From CAVVIO01 sp963748095 (GTDB lineage Bacteria; Bacteroidota; Bacteroidia; Bacteroidales; UBA10428): 64,000 nucleotides of DNA. The position numbers and the translations under genes were made by a program. The notes beneath the pieces are model-generated. The model was given only the letters and a program-made list of their open reading frames with translations, did no database searches and had not been told where the DNA came from. Shown here piece by piece: positions 7,861-17,119 of this stretch; positions within the stretch are counted from its first letter, which is position 1, and each line of letters starts with the position of its first letter. The DNA lies in the NCBI GenBank assembly GCA_963748095.1, contig CAVVIO010000033.1:37434-101433 (forward strand), written 5' to 3'.

Positions 7861-8991
7861 TTAGTTATTTATCATCATGGGCATGAGAAGCATCAGTATA
7901 TCTTCGTCTTCATTTTCCTTTTCAACAGGCAATAAAATACCTGCCCTTGATGGATCGGACAATTCGAGCACTACATCCGATGATTCGAGATTGGCAAGTA
8001 TTTCTATTAAAAACAACGACTTAAATCCAATCTCCATATCATCTCCTTCGTACTGGCAAATAAGCCGCTCGTAAGCAGAAATTGAAAAATCGATATCCTG
8101 GGCTGATACGGTAAGCTGATTTCCTGTTAATTGTAATCGAACCAGGTTACTTGCCTGATTGGAAAATACAGATACCCTTTTTAATGAATTGTAAAGTTTC
8201 AAGCGGTCGAAAATAACCTTGTTTGGATTATCAGCCGGAATTACCGAATTATAACTCGGGTAGTTACCTTCCACGAGACGGCAAACTAATTTATAATTCG
8301 ACAAGGTAATAAATGCATTCTTTTCATCGAATTCTATTATTACTTCTTTTTCCTCCTTGTGCAATACATTTTTTAACAGTCCGGCAGGTTTTTTAGGCAG
8401 AATAAAGGAAGCATTAGTTTCGAACTTAACATCGGTACGTCTGTAACGAACCAGTTTATGGGCATCTGAAGCTACAAAAGTAAGATCATCCGGGGATAAT
8501 TCAACAAAGATGCCATTCATCACAGGCCTCAGTTCATCGTCGGCAGTGGCAAACAGCGTATTGTTTATACCATGTGCCAGTAAATCCGAAGAAACCTGGA
8601 AACTCGTCTTTTTATCATCATTAACTTCCGGCAATTGCGGAAAATCCTCACCACTTTGTCCAACTATTGTAAACTGCCCGTTTTCCGAACTAATAATTAC
8701 GGTTAATGTGTCAAGATTCACATCAAAAGTCAGCGGTTGATCCGAAAATTCTTTAAGTGTATCGGTTAACAGTCGTGCCGGAATAGCAATTTTTCCTGTT
8801 TCGGTTGCATTTTCCAGTTGCATGTTCGTAATTAGCGTCGATTCAAGATCCGATGCCGTAATTTCCAGGATTTTTTCATCCAGGTTAAATAAAAAGTTAT
8901 CTAAAATAGGCAACGTATTTTTTGAACTGATTACTCTGCTTATAGATTGTAAGTGGTTTAACAGGTCAAGACTTGAGACTACAAATTTCAT
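7861..8991 (-). CDS. dnaN: DNA polymerase III beta sliding clamp
   Basis: The ring-shaped processivity factor that tethers the replicative polymerase to DNA. From the ATG at 8991 it is 376 residues, starting MKFVVSSLDLLNHLQSISRV as clamps do; the frame extends to a TTG at 9000 but the ATG fits the family. Visible clamp features are TLPILDNFLF near the N-terminus, GQSGEDFPQLPEV, RPVMNGIFVELS, the YPSYNSVIP linker and the typical C-terminal LMLLMPMMINN. Its place next to the gldFG/DUF4340 genes is a common Bacteroidales arrangement. Confidence 0.97.
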   Translation of the reverse strand: MKFVVSSLDLLNHLQSISRVISSKNTLPILDNFLFNLDEKILEITASDLESTLITNMQLENATETGKIAIPARLLTDTLKEFSDQPLTFDVNLDTLTVIISSENGQFTIVGQSGEDFPQLPEVNDDKKTSFQVSSDLLAHGINNTLFATADDELRPVMNGIFVELSPDDLTFVASDAHKLVRYRRTDVKFETNASFILPKKPAGLLKNVLHKEEKEVIIEFDEKNAFITLSNYKLVCRLVEGNYPSYNSVIPADNPNKVIFDRLKLYNSLKRVSVFSNQASNLVRLQLTGNQLTVSAQDIDFSISAYERLICQYEGDDMEIGFKSLFLIEILANLESSDVVLELSDPSRAGILLPVEKENEDEDILMLLMPMMINN

Positions 8992-9090
8992 GTATGGCAA
9001 ATTTTAATTTTATAAGTATATTCAATAATTAACATATTTCTTCAGGGTATCAATATTACAAAAAAATTATAAATGTAGACGGGTACAATT

Positions 9091-10065
9091 TTATTTTTTT
9101 AGAAAATAATTTACTGTTTTCAGCAGCGGATCGAAATCGGTATAATTCATCATTACCAACTCACTGTCATTGTTAATCAGGGCATAAAATTTGTCTGTAT
9201 TGTACTTGCCTGAATCCGGCTGACCGGCTGGCATACGATAAGCTTTCACCGTATTTTCAACTCCTTCGATGGTAATAACAGTCATCATAAATATGGGATC
9301 CCTGCTTTCTGTCATCTGAAGCGCTTTTTGCCGGACGGAGTCGGATGGTAGATCAAATTCAACTTTTGAAAAAAATCCAAGGTAATCCAGAATGGTCATC
9401 TCATCCGCTCCTTTAAATTCTTTATCGTCATTCCAGCGAAAAAGCCGGTATGTTTTGTCATTTCGTGAAATTTTATAGGAATCATCCGGCCGGCCAGGAT
9501 AAATCACTTCCACTGAAGCAATTTCGGCAGGATTGAAATTAAACAGAACATTGTTGCGCCAAAAATCCAATCGCACCGGTAGTAATTCATACATATTCAC
9601 ACCTGAATAACCTCTCAATTCCACCCTATAAGGGGTTTTCGAGCCTTCCAGCATCATATAGGTACTTACAGAATCGGTAGCAATTAAATACGTTTTAAGT
9701 TTCTTACTGTCTTTGAAAACTATGAGTTGTTTGCCCCCGGCATGCAGTCTTTTTAATACGGCATCATGATTTTTCCTTGAAACCGGAGATTTAATTTCGA
9801 CATCTTCAAGAATATGTAACAAAAGATTAATAGAACGGGGACGTGCACTAAAGTGGTGATTTACCTCCCACCCGTTTTTATTTTTTGTAAGTTCTATGGT
9901 ATCACTATTCCACGTAAGTAAAGCACTGGTTACGTTTTCAGGATTTTTAAGTGCCAGATTTTCCCCTTTTTTATCCAGGGTTTCCCAGGGATTGCTGAAG
10001 ATCAGCAGAACAGTGATCAATCCAAGTATCCCCGCCACAATATATAAAATCCGTTGTGTTTTCAT
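9091..10065 (-). CDS. DUF4340-like membrane-anchored protein linked to gldFG
   Basis: The product begins MKTQRILYIVAGILGLITVL, a single N-terminal transmembrane anchor; the rest (~300 residues) is predicted outside the cytoplasm. The sequence has the repeated beta-rich look of DUF4340 proteins. The frame extends to a TTG at 10083, but the ATG at 10065 places the membrane segment properly and leaves an 18-base gap to gldG. Sitting directly after gldG in the same direction, it is probably an accessory of that ABC system; its biochemical role is unknown. Confidence 0.75.
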   Translation of the reverse strand: MKTQRILYIVAGILGLITVLLIFSNPWETLDKKGENLALKNPENVTSALLTWNSDTIELTKNKNGWEVNHHFSARPRSINLLLHILEDVEIKSPVSRKNHDAVLKRLHAGGKQLIVFKDSKKLKTYLIATDSVSTYMMLEGSKTPYRVELRGYSGVNMYELLPVRLDFWRNNVLFNFNPAEIASVEVIYPGRPDDSYKISRNDKTYRLFRWNDDKEFKGADEMTILDYLGFFSKVEFDLPSDSVRQKALQMTESRDPIFMMTVITIEGVENTVKAYRMPAGQPDSGKYNTDKFYALINNDSELVMMNYTDFDPLLKTVNYFLKK

Positions 10066-10083
10066 CTTTCTGCACAAATACAA

Positions 10084-11784
10084 TCAATGAGCGTATTTTC
10101 TTTTCCTAAGGTAAAACACAAATAATCCAAACAATATAACAAGAAGAGCCGGTGCAAGCGTATTGATAAGCTGCCATTCTAACCTGTTGGCAGTAATTTT
10201 TTCACGGTTGAGTAAACGTAATTTAAACTCCCTCCCCCGCAATTTGATCAGCCCGTAATCGTCGGTCATGTAATTAACCGCATTGGTAATGAAATCTTTA
10301 TTGCCAAATGTCTGTCCGGTATATTTATCAATCCCCAGCGGGGATATCATGGTTCCTTTTGGAGTTACCCTGATATCGTTACGGATGATATTTCCGTCGG
10401 CAACTACCAGCATTTTATTTGGTTTACTTTGGGCAACAAAATCAATTTTATTTCCGGGAAAATAGTCCTGTACCAACCGGTTTTTAAAGTCCGAATCAAA
10501 GGTACCCTCCAGCATAACAGCCACCGGTATATTTGATTTGTTGAACTGTTTTTGATCGGGTTCATTTCTTATCTCAGACAGGTTGATCATCACGGGTGTT
10601 TCCACCAGTTTCGTATACTTTGATGTTCGCAACAAAACGGTTTTTTTCACTTCTTTCCTTGCCGCAATAGTATCCAGCGAACTGGCAAATTCCGATTTCA
10701 CCAGGTTCAGATTTTGTGTAACCGGTACCCCTTCAGCCGGTGTCAGTAAGGGAAAATACAACCATGGCGCCTGTGCGAATTTTGGTGGATTTCCATTAAG
10801 GGCTACATTAACCGGCAGACTGCCACACTGAATATCCTGGATAAGATCGGGATTGATCCGCACCCCATAGCGGAATAACATATCATCAAGGTTCAGGTTG
10901 TATGAAAATCCTATGGTTCCGCCTCCGGCCAGGCTATCGAGATCGACCTGAACAGCATTGAGAAACCACAACACTTTACCACCATTCATAATATACTGAT
11001 CAAGCACATATTTGTCTTTTTCACTAAAGCGTTTTGTCGGTTTTGCAATGATAATTGCCTTGTAAGGATCGAGTATTCCAGGCTTACCGTTGATTTGTCC
11101 ACGGTCAACCTGGAAGTAATTGGCAAGTTCGCGGGTGATATCTCCTACCTGGTATTCGTTTAATTCTCCCTGACCTTCGAGAAAAGCAATTTTTTCTGTT
11201 TTTTTATTGGTAATACTATGGATGGTATTGATAAACTCGTATTCCAATGCTTCGATCGAATTATTGATGTTTTGCTCTGCCGACTGCGAGGGATTGTTCT
11301 TTAACAGGTTTACGGGTAAATCGACACCCCTGTAAGAAATAACTGCTCCCGGAAATATTATTTTCTCCGCAACGCCTCCTTCTTTATCTTTTGAATGAAT
11401 ATTTGTAGGTTGAAGTCCTTTGTCATAAAGATCTTTAATGATCTGGTTCCTTTCTTTATCCGAGACATCCTTAAATGGATTTACAAATTCGTATTGCACA
11501 TTATTCTTTGCATAAACCCTGAACTCATCCAGTGTCTCCTTTATGTTCTTCTGCATTTTTTTAAAAGGAATATTCAGGTCGCCATCCAGGTAAACACGAA
11601 TGAATACGACATCGTCGAGATTTTTCAGTATTGTTTTTGTCGCCGTTGAAAGGGTAAATCGTTTCTCGGCAGTAAGGTCTACCCGGGTAAAGAAAAACTG
11701 ACTGATATAAACCAGTGAAAGTATAATGGCTATCATTAATAATAATTGTACCAGGTCTGCCTTTTTTTGTTTTTTGTTACTCAT
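10084..11784 (-). CDS. gldG: Gliding-motility-associated ABC transporter substrate-binding protein GldG
   Basis: A 566-residue protein with an N-terminal membrane anchor (about residues 12-30), a long extracytoplasmic region resembling the ABC-auxiliary domain, and a C-terminal membrane helix (LINTLAPALLVILFGLFVFYL) followed by a short RKRKY tail. Family-like passages are FTRVDLTAEKRFTLS near the N-terminus and KPTKRFSEKDKYVLDQYIMNGGKVLWFLNA in the middle (shown here only to locate them at ~255-285). It works with the GldF permease; many non-gliding Bacteroidota keep the pair, so motility cannot be concluded. It lies 46 bases after gldF. Confidence 0.9.
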   Translation of the reverse strand: MSNKKQKKADLVQLLLMIAIILSLVYISQFFFTRVDLTAEKRFTLSTATKTILKNLDDVVFIRVYLDGDLNIPFKKMQKNIKETLDEFRVYAKNNVQYEFVNPFKDVSDKERNQIIKDLYDKGLQPTNIHSKDKEGGVAEKIIFPGAVISYRGVDLPVNLLKNNPSQSAEQNINNSIEALEYEFINTIHSITNKKTEKIAFLEGQGELNEYQVGDITRELANYFQVDRGQINGKPGILDPYKAIIIAKPTKRFSEKDKYVLDQYIMNGGKVLWFLNAVQVDLDSLAGGGTIGFSYNLNLDDMLFRYGVRINPDLIQDIQCGSLPVNVALNGNPPKFAQAPWLYFPLLTPAEGVPVTQNLNLVKSEFASSLDTIAARKEVKKTVLLRTSKYTKLVETPVMINLSEIRNEPDQKQFNKSNIPVAVMLEGTFDSDFKNRLVQDYFPGNKIDFVAQSKPNKMLVVADGNIIRNDIRVTPKGTMISPLGIDKYTGQTFGNKDFITNAVNYMTDDYGLIKLRGREFKLRLLNREKITANRLEWQLINTLAPALLVILFGLFVFYLRKRKYAH

Positions 11785-11830
11785 ATCTAAAAACTGAAAG
11801 ATATTTTACCCTTTTTATTTATTATAAGAA

Positions 11831-12562
11831 TTACCATCTTCTGCTGTTTAGTACCGTTTTTGTAATTAACAGAAATATGGCTACCACTGCCAGGTAATAA
11901 ATTACATCGCGGCTATCGACTACCCCCCTGCTCAGCGAAGTATAATGTTCATTTATCCCCAGTCCTACTAAAAGAGATGCAAAGGACTGAAACATAGAAA
12001 TGTGACCCAGCAATTCGAAACCCGTGTACATAAAAGCAGATAATATAGCTGCCAGTATGAACGATACGATGATGTTGTCTGTAACGGATGAAGTGAATAA
12101 GCCAATACTCACATATACCGCTGCCAGAAAAAACAATCCGATGAAAGATCCCCAGGTAGCTCCAGAGTCAACATCCCCTACAGGACTTCCCAACAGGTAA
12201 ACGGAAAGAAAATAAATCAATGCAGGCGCCAGTGAAAATGCCACTAATGTAAGTCCGGCCATAAATTTTGCAAGGACTATCTGAAAATCGGTTAAAGGAC
12301 GGGTAAGCAGCAATTCAAGAGTTCCGCTTTTCTTCTCATCGGCAAACATGCGCATGGTGATGGCAGGTATCAGGAATAAGAATACCCAGGGTGCTATCAT
12401 AAACAGAGTATCGATATTGGCGTATCCTCCATCGAGAATGTTCAGATCGCCCGGAAACACCCACATAAAAAGACTACTCACCAGTAAAAAAACCAGGACA
12501 ACAATATACCCGGTAAGAGAACTGAAAAAGCCACTAATTTCTTTTCGAAATAATGCAATCAT
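11831..12562 (-). CDS. gldF: Gliding-motility-associated ABC transporter permease GldF
   Basis: A 243-residue ABC-2 type permease with about six hydrophobic segments and the family passage TMRMFADEKKSGTLELLLT just after the second, followed by PLTDFQIVLAKF. It would form the membrane channel of the GldA-GldF-GldG system; no GldA-type ATPase is in the window. It heads the minus-strand run gldF-gldG-DUF4340-dnaN. A TAATTTTG box lies 22 bases upstream of the ATG. Confidence 0.9.
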   Translation of the reverse strand: MIALFRKEISGFFSSLTGYIVVLVFLLVSSLFMWVFPGDLNILDGGYANIDTLFMIAPWVFLFLIPAITMRMFADEKKSGTLELLLTRPLTDFQIVLAKFMAGLTLVAFSLAPALIYFLSVYLLGSPVGDVDSGATWGSFIGLFFLAAVYVSIGLFTSSVTDNIIVSFILAAILSAFMYTGFELLGHISMFQSFASLLVGLGINEHYTSLSRGVVDSRDVIYYLAVVAIFLLITKTVLNSRRW

Positions 12563-12584
12563 AATACTGTTTGATAAACGAAGC

Positions 12585-12592
12585 CAAAATTA
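12585..12592 (-). promoter_or_regulatory. Bacteroidota -7 box TAATTTTG upstream of gldF
   Basis: On the minus strand the sequence reads TAATTTTG, a full match to the TAnnTTTG -7 consensus of Bacteroidota, 22 bases before the gldF start. No convincing TTTG -33 element was found at the expected distance. Confidence 0.4.
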
Positions 12593-12680
12593 CATTATTT
12601 TTTTAAGAGGGAAAATTATTAATATTGCAGTGAAGATAACTTTACGATACAATTGAAAGTTTCGTGCAAGAAACCAGCTA

Positions 12681-13781
12681 ATGAAACATCAACTCCTATT
12701 TTTCTGTTTCCTGATCTTTTACGGCTTGTCTCCATTACGGGCACAGGAAAAAGAAACTTTTCTTTCTGATGGAATAATAGGCGGCCAATGGCACTATGGT
12801 TTCGTAACGCCTCATCATAAAGCTATTCAATATGTGGTAAAAAAACCCATATCGGGATTCGATATTACATTCAGCAAACCAACATACGGAAAAAATATCT
12901 GGGAAAAATTGTACCGGTATCCCAGGTATGGAGTGGGATACTTCCGGGTAAGCCTGGGAAACAACGAAATACTGGGATATGGAAATGCGTTGTATGGTTT
13001 TTTAAATATTCCGTTTCATAAAACACAGCGTTTTTCTGTGAACTACCAGCTATCATTTGGACTAGGTTACCTGAACAAGGTTTTCAACGTTAACAGCGAC
13101 CCGCTGGATGTAGCTATCAGTGCACATGTTAACGCATTCGCCCGGTTCAGCGCGGATGTAAAATACCGGGTATACAAGAATATTGAACTCCAGGGGGGTA
13201 TTAATATGCAACATTTTTCAAATGGTAAATTAAAGTCGCCCAACCTGGGAATAAATTCGGTAACAACATCGCTGGGTTTATCCTACATTTTCAATAATAC
13301 GGAAAAAGAAATAAATCCGGCACCTCCGGCACCTGTTATTAAAAATCATTATTATTATCTGGTTTATTCAGCCGGATTAAAGACTTATGATGATTTTCAT
13401 AATAAATATTATTTTGCTTCCAGTCTTTCTTTTCATTATGACCGGGTGTTAAACACGAAATATTCGCTTGGGCTGGGTTCCGATCTGTTTTACAATGGGG
13501 CTATTAAACCGGCTTTTATCGAAAAGAAGGGCAGGGAGGCATCCGTACCCGATTTATTTCGTGCAGGAATACATGCTGGCGGCTCAGTCACTTACAACCG
13601 GTTGTCCATGATTTTACAGGTAGGTTATTATGTATATGCCAGATATACTTACATAACACGGGTGTATAACCGTGTAGGATTAAGATACCGGTTAAATGAT
13701 CATTTGTTGTTAAATTTTACACTGAAATCCCACCTGGCCATAGCCGATTTTTTTGAATGGGGCGTGGGATACAGGTGGTAA
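12681..13781 (+). CDS. Acyloxyacyl hydrolase / PagL-like outer-membrane lipid A deacylase
   Basis: A 366-residue secreted protein with a clear signal peptide (MKHQLLFFCFLIFYGLSPLRAQ). Alternating amphipathic strands suggest an outer-membrane barrel. The middle holds QHFSNGKLKSPNLGIN, the His-Ser-Asn context seen in PagL-type lipid A 3-O-deacylases and Bacteroidota 'acyloxyacyl hydrolase' annotations. It is longer than classical PagL (~170 residues); the second half, from about 215, is another barrel-like segment of unknown role. It is divergent from gldF. Lipid A as substrate is inferred from the motif and not shown. Confidence 0.65.
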   Translation: MKHQLLFFCFLIFYGLSPLRAQEKETFLSDGIIGGQWHYGFVTPHHKAIQYVVKKPISGFDITFSKPTYGKNIWEKLYRYPRYGVGYFRVSLGNNEILGYGNALYGFLNIPFHKTQRFSVNYQLSFGLGYLNKVFNVNSDPLDVAISAHVNAFARFSADVKYRVYKNIELQGGINMQHFSNGKLKSPNLGINSVTTSLGLSYIFNNTEKEINPAPPAPVIKNHYYYLVYSAGLKTYDDFHNKYYFASSLSFHYDRVLNTKYSLGLGSDLFYNGAIKPAFIEKKGREASVPDLFRAGIHAGGSVTYNRLSMILQVGYYVYARYTYITRVYNRVGLRYRLNDHLLLNFTLKSHLAIADFFEWGVGYRW

Positions 13782-13805
13782 CTATAAAATCAAAATGATT
13801 GTATT

Positions 13806-14525
13806 ATGATCAGGATTATTCCAATATTATTTGTATTATTTATACTTTCTTCCTGTGAAAAGAACAACTGTTTCCGGAATTTCGGGAATCCGACAACTAT
13901 CGAATTTCCAGTAGATTCGTTTACCCAGCTGGATATTAATGATGTCTTTCATGTATACACCGTTCACGACAGTATTAACAAGGTAGAAATAAAAGCCGGG
14001 GAAAATATCATTGACCAGGTGCAGGCTGCAGTAACCGACAATGTTTTAAGTCTTTCCTTTGGTCAGCAATGCCGGTTTATGAATCCATCAAGCAGCATTG
14101 ATATTTATGTACATTATATCTCACTGAATACCATCCATATTTACGAGCCTTCCTATTTAAATACCCTTGATTCACTTACAGGAGATGTCACTGTAACAAT
14201 TCCGGGCAGTATGGCAGAAACCGACCTGAAATTCAATTGCTCCAGCCTTGTATTTTATACCAGCTGGGAATCGAACGGTGTTTATCATTTATCCGGTAAA
14301 GCCGGAACAGCGCATCTGTATGCCTATAAAGGATCAGTGATCCATGCCGACAGTCTTTTTGTTGACAATAATTATGTTTATAATTATTCAATCGGTAATA
14401 TTTATGTGACGGCTATTAAATCTATGAATGCCTGGATGAATAATTACGGGAATATTTATTATCACGGAGAACCGGAGCCTGTAATTAATGAACAAACATC
14501 GAAAGGCAAACTGATTCGTTACTGA
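13806..14525 (+). CDS. GIN-domain (DUF2807-like) lipoprotein
   Basis: A 239-residue lipoprotein with signal peptide and lipobox LFILSSCEKN. The body is a right-handed beta-helix-like sequence with FTQLDINDVFHVYTVHD and VEIKAGENIIDQVQAAV, which resemble 'head GIN domain' proteins (DUF2807) of Bacteroidota. Location is the outer or inner membrane surface facing the periplasm or exterior. It follows the PagL-like gene by 24 bases on the same strand and may be cotranscribed. Its stop is two bases from the end of the convergent SpoIID-domain gene. Function is unknown. Confidence 0.7.
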   Translation: MIRIIPILFVLFILSSCEKNNCFRNFGNPTTIEFPVDSFTQLDINDVFHVYTVHDSINKVEIKAGENIIDQVQAAVTDNVLSLSFGQQCRFMNPSSSIDIYVHYISLNTIHIYEPSYLNTLDSLTGDVTVTIPGSMAETDLKFNCSSLVFYTSWESNGVYHLSGKAGTAHLYAYKGSVIHADSLFVDNNYVYNYSIGNIYVTAIKSMNAWMNNYGNIYYHGEPEPVINEQTSKGKLIRY

Positions 14526-14526
14526 A

Positions 14527-15678
14527 TTAATAGTTATTCAGATCTAATGTGCGATAATCGGCCAGGTGAACATTGCTGAAGTAAAAGAAAAGGATGTCCA
14601 TATATACATATCCAACCTTTGCCATTTCGATAGCTCCCTCCTGGCAAAGTCCCACGCCATGTCCATATCCGTGCCCTTCAAGATAAACAGAATCCTGTCG
14701 GCCTTCCACATTGAAGAAGGATGATTTTAACTGCCAGTGATTTCGAATATCCCTGAGTGTAACAGAGCTGTTATTCCCAACTTTATAATACTTTTTCCGG
14801 GTATCCTGTCTGAAAAGACAATCCTTAACTGACTGTACTTCTATTCCTTTTTCTTCCAAAAAATGTTTCCATTCACTGAAAGGAATTTCTTTTACCCAGC
14901 GTGCATTACGGCTTGACGTACAAAATGGATCCCTGATTGATTTCAGGTAAGGCAGGTTATTTTGCCAGACATTTCCTGCCGGGTTGGTCAATCCGCCGCA
15001 ATTGGAATGAAACGGGGAAAAGATCAGGTTGGAATCGGCATCAACCAGCACCTGCCCGGCAGTTTCCCTGGCAGCCTTATATATTTTATCGTTCAGACTG
15101 CTTCGTCCCTTGTATGCCTGACAATGTACCCCGTCACACAGGTTAAAACCCTCTGTAGCATGTTTAAACATATTATTTATGGCAAAAGTGCGTATCAGCA
15201 CTGCCTGTGCTTTGTAATATTCGATCCCGGCTTCCGATCCTCCTTCGGCCTCTATAACTCCTGCCAGGTACTTCTCCATATCCACTTTATTGATCAGAAG
15301 TAAACGCTGGTTACGGAGACTGATCTGTAAATTATCATCGTATTCACGTGAAGCAAGCGAAGGTGTAACCGGTTTTAACTGAAAAGTGTTCTCCATGGCT
15401 ATTCCTTCAAAATCAAGATTCTTGAAATTCCCGATCAGCTTTTTCTGATCCCTTATCTGAATAGTTCCGTTATCAATGGTTATGTAGAATATCTGGTCCT
15501 GTTGAAATACAGAGTAAAATTCACCATCACCGCTGAATTTGTATTGACCTTTTACAACTGTGAAAACAACTGTTTCCGGCTCTTTATCATTGAAAAGACT
15601 GATTTTCACAGACTGAGAGAAAATATTCCAGGAAAAAAGAAAAGTAAAAATTAATGAGAACAGCAGCCTGGCTATCAT
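14527..15678 (-). CDS. SpoIID/LytB-domain protein
   Basis: A 383-residue secreted protein with an N-terminal signal segment ending near FSWNIFSQS. The SpoIID-type glycan-processing core is visible as GVIEAEGGSEAGIEYYKAQA (catalytic-type Glu context), ARETAGQVL, FHSNCGGLTNPAGNVW, and the C-terminal GHGYGHGVGLCQEGAIEMA. Family members cleave or enhance cleavage of denuded peptidoglycan glycan strands. It is the last gene of the surE-lpxB operon, seven bases after lpxB, pointing to a cell-envelope role. Confidence 0.85.
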   Translation of the reverse strand: MIARLLFSLIFTFLFSWNIFSQSVKISLFNDKEPETVVFTVVKGQYKFSGDGEFYSVFQQDQIFYITIDNGTIQIRDQKKLIGNFKNLDFEGIAMENTFQLKPVTPSLASREYDDNLQISLRNQRLLLINKVDMEKYLAGVIEAEGGSEAGIEYYKAQAVLIRTFAINNMFKHATEGFNLCDGVHCQAYKGRSSLNDKIYKAARETAGQVLVDADSNLIFSPFHSNCGGLTNPAGNVWQNNLPYLKSIRDPFCTSSRNARWVKEIPFSEWKHFLEEKGIEVQSVKDCLFRQDTRKKYYKVGNNSSVTLRDIRNHWQLKSSFFNVEGRQDSVYLEGHGYGHGVGLCQEGAIEMAKVGYVYMDILFFYFSNVHLADYRTLDLNNY

Positions 15679-15685
15679 AATAAAA

Positions 15686-16807
15686 TTAAGTTAACATGGA
15701 TTCCACAATTGCTTTTGCTACCCTGTCAGAAGCCCCCGGCTGACCAAGACGTTGACGCATAATCCCATATTCTTCCAGCATTCTTGCCCGGTAAGTTTTA
15801 TCGAATAATATCTTATCCAGTTCGGTTTTGATCCCCCTGGCGAGATTATATTGTAACAATTCCTTAACGGTTTCTTTATCCATAATAAGATTTACAAGCG
15901 AGAAAAAACGGATATGAACAAATGGCTTTGCTATAAAATAAGTAATGGGACTTGTTTTGTATATCACCACCTCGGGAATATTTAAAATGGCTGTTTCCAG
16001 AGTTGCAGTTCCTGATGTAACGATTGCTGCTGTAGCGTTATGTAACAGATTATAGGTCTGGTCATATACAATATTTACCGAAGTATTCTTCATGTATTGT
16101 TGATACAATTCACCGGGAAGTGAAGTTACACCAGCTATTACAAACTGATAATCCGGATAATTCCTTGTAACGGCAATCATTTCCGGCAGACAACGTTCGA
16201 TCTCCTGCTTACGGCTGCCCGATAGCAGGGCTATAATGGGCTTTTCCGAAAGATTGTTTTTGGTAACAAATTCATTCCCATCTGTAAGTTCTTTTTTCTT
16301 CTTATCTATTTCATCAAGCAGCGGATGACCCAGATACTCCACCTTATCGAATCCGTTCTGTTTGTAGAAATCCACTTCGAACGGAAAGATGGCGTATAAT
16401 TTATCGACATATTTTTTAAACAGTTTGATCCGTGATTTATTCCAAGCCCAGAGTTTTGGCGATATATAGTAATATACTTTATATCCGTTTTTATGGGCAA
16501 ACCTGGCAATCTTAAGATTGAAACCGGCATAATCAATCAGGATGATCACATCGGGATGGAAATCGGTAATATCCTTTTTGCAAATCCGCATGAAACGGGC
16601 TATTGAATTCAGATTAATAAGAACTTCCCACGCTCCCATAAAAGCCATGTACCTGTAATGTATGGTAAGTGATTTGCCTGCCTGCTGCATAAGGTCACCT
16701 CCAAAAAAACGGAAATCAGCTTTGGTATCCTGTTTTTTGATGCTGTTTATCAGGTTGGCCCCATGCATATCTCCCGATGCTTCGCCCGCAATCAGATAGT
16801 ATTTCAT
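15686..16807 (-). CDS. lpxB: Lipid-A-disaccharide synthase
   Basis: A GT19-family glycosyltransferase of 373 residues that condenses UDP-2,3-diacylglucosamine with lipid X to give the lipid A disaccharide at the inner membrane. It starts MKYYLIAGEASGDMHGANLI, the LpxB signature. Further marks are FMGAWEVL, DVIILIDYAGFNLKIA, YYISPKLWAWNKSRI, FPFEVDFY, LLSGSRKQEIERCLP and VTSGTATLETAI. Length and motif set are complete. It sits between a small membrane protein and the SpoIID-domain gene with gaps of nine and seven bases. Confidence 0.97.
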   Translation of the reverse strand: MKYYLIAGEASGDMHGANLINSIKKQDTKADFRFFGGDLMQQAGKSLTIHYRYMAFMGAWEVLINLNSIARFMRICKKDITDFHPDVIILIDYAGFNLKIARFAHKNGYKVYYYISPKLWAWNKSRIKLFKKYVDKLYAIFPFEVDFYKQNGFDKVEYLGHPLLDEIDKKKKELTDGNEFVTKNNLSEKPIIALLSGSRKQEIERCLPEMIAVTRNYPDYQFVIAGVTSLPGELYQQYMKNTSVNIVYDQTYNLLHNATAAIVTSGTATLETAILNIPEVVIYKTSPITYFIAKPFVHIRFFSLVNLIMDKETVKELLQYNLARGIKTELDKILFDKTYRARMLEEYGIMRQRLGQPGASDRVAKAIVESMLT

Positions 16808-16816
16808 TATAGTTAT

Positions 16817-17110
16817 TTAAAAAATAGCTTTTATCAGCAACATTACTATTGATAAAAAAATAGTAGCCGTTAATACTCCCCGGGCAGCTGTCAGCTTATT
16901 GGTCCAGATAAATATAAAAAAAAGTGCCAGGTTCGGAAGTACACAAAGACTTAAAATTTTTGTTAGTATTGCCCGCAGCAGCATACTCGTTACATAATCC
17001 CCGAAATCGTAGTGACTGAATTTAACAAAATAAAAAACAAAAAAACTTATCAAAGGGAATAATATACCCAGAATCAGTCCGGTACCGATAGTATCAGTTT
17101 TGTACTTCAT
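16817..17110 (-). CDS. Small integral membrane protein between surE and lpxB
   Basis: A 97-residue protein with about three hydrophobic helices (roughly residues 10-28, 45-68 and 78-96) and few charged residues. No family was recognised. The frame starts at an ATG nine bases after the surE stop and ends nine bases before lpxB, so the tight operon spacing supports a real gene. A role in envelope or lipid A synthesis is guessed only from position. Confidence 0.7.
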   Translation of the reverse strand: MKYKTDTIGTGLILGILFPLISFFVFYFVKFSHYDFGDYVTSMLLRAILTKILSLCVLPNLALFFIFIWTNKLTAARGVLTATIFLSIVMLLIKAIF

Positions 17111-17119
17111 AGGTTGATA

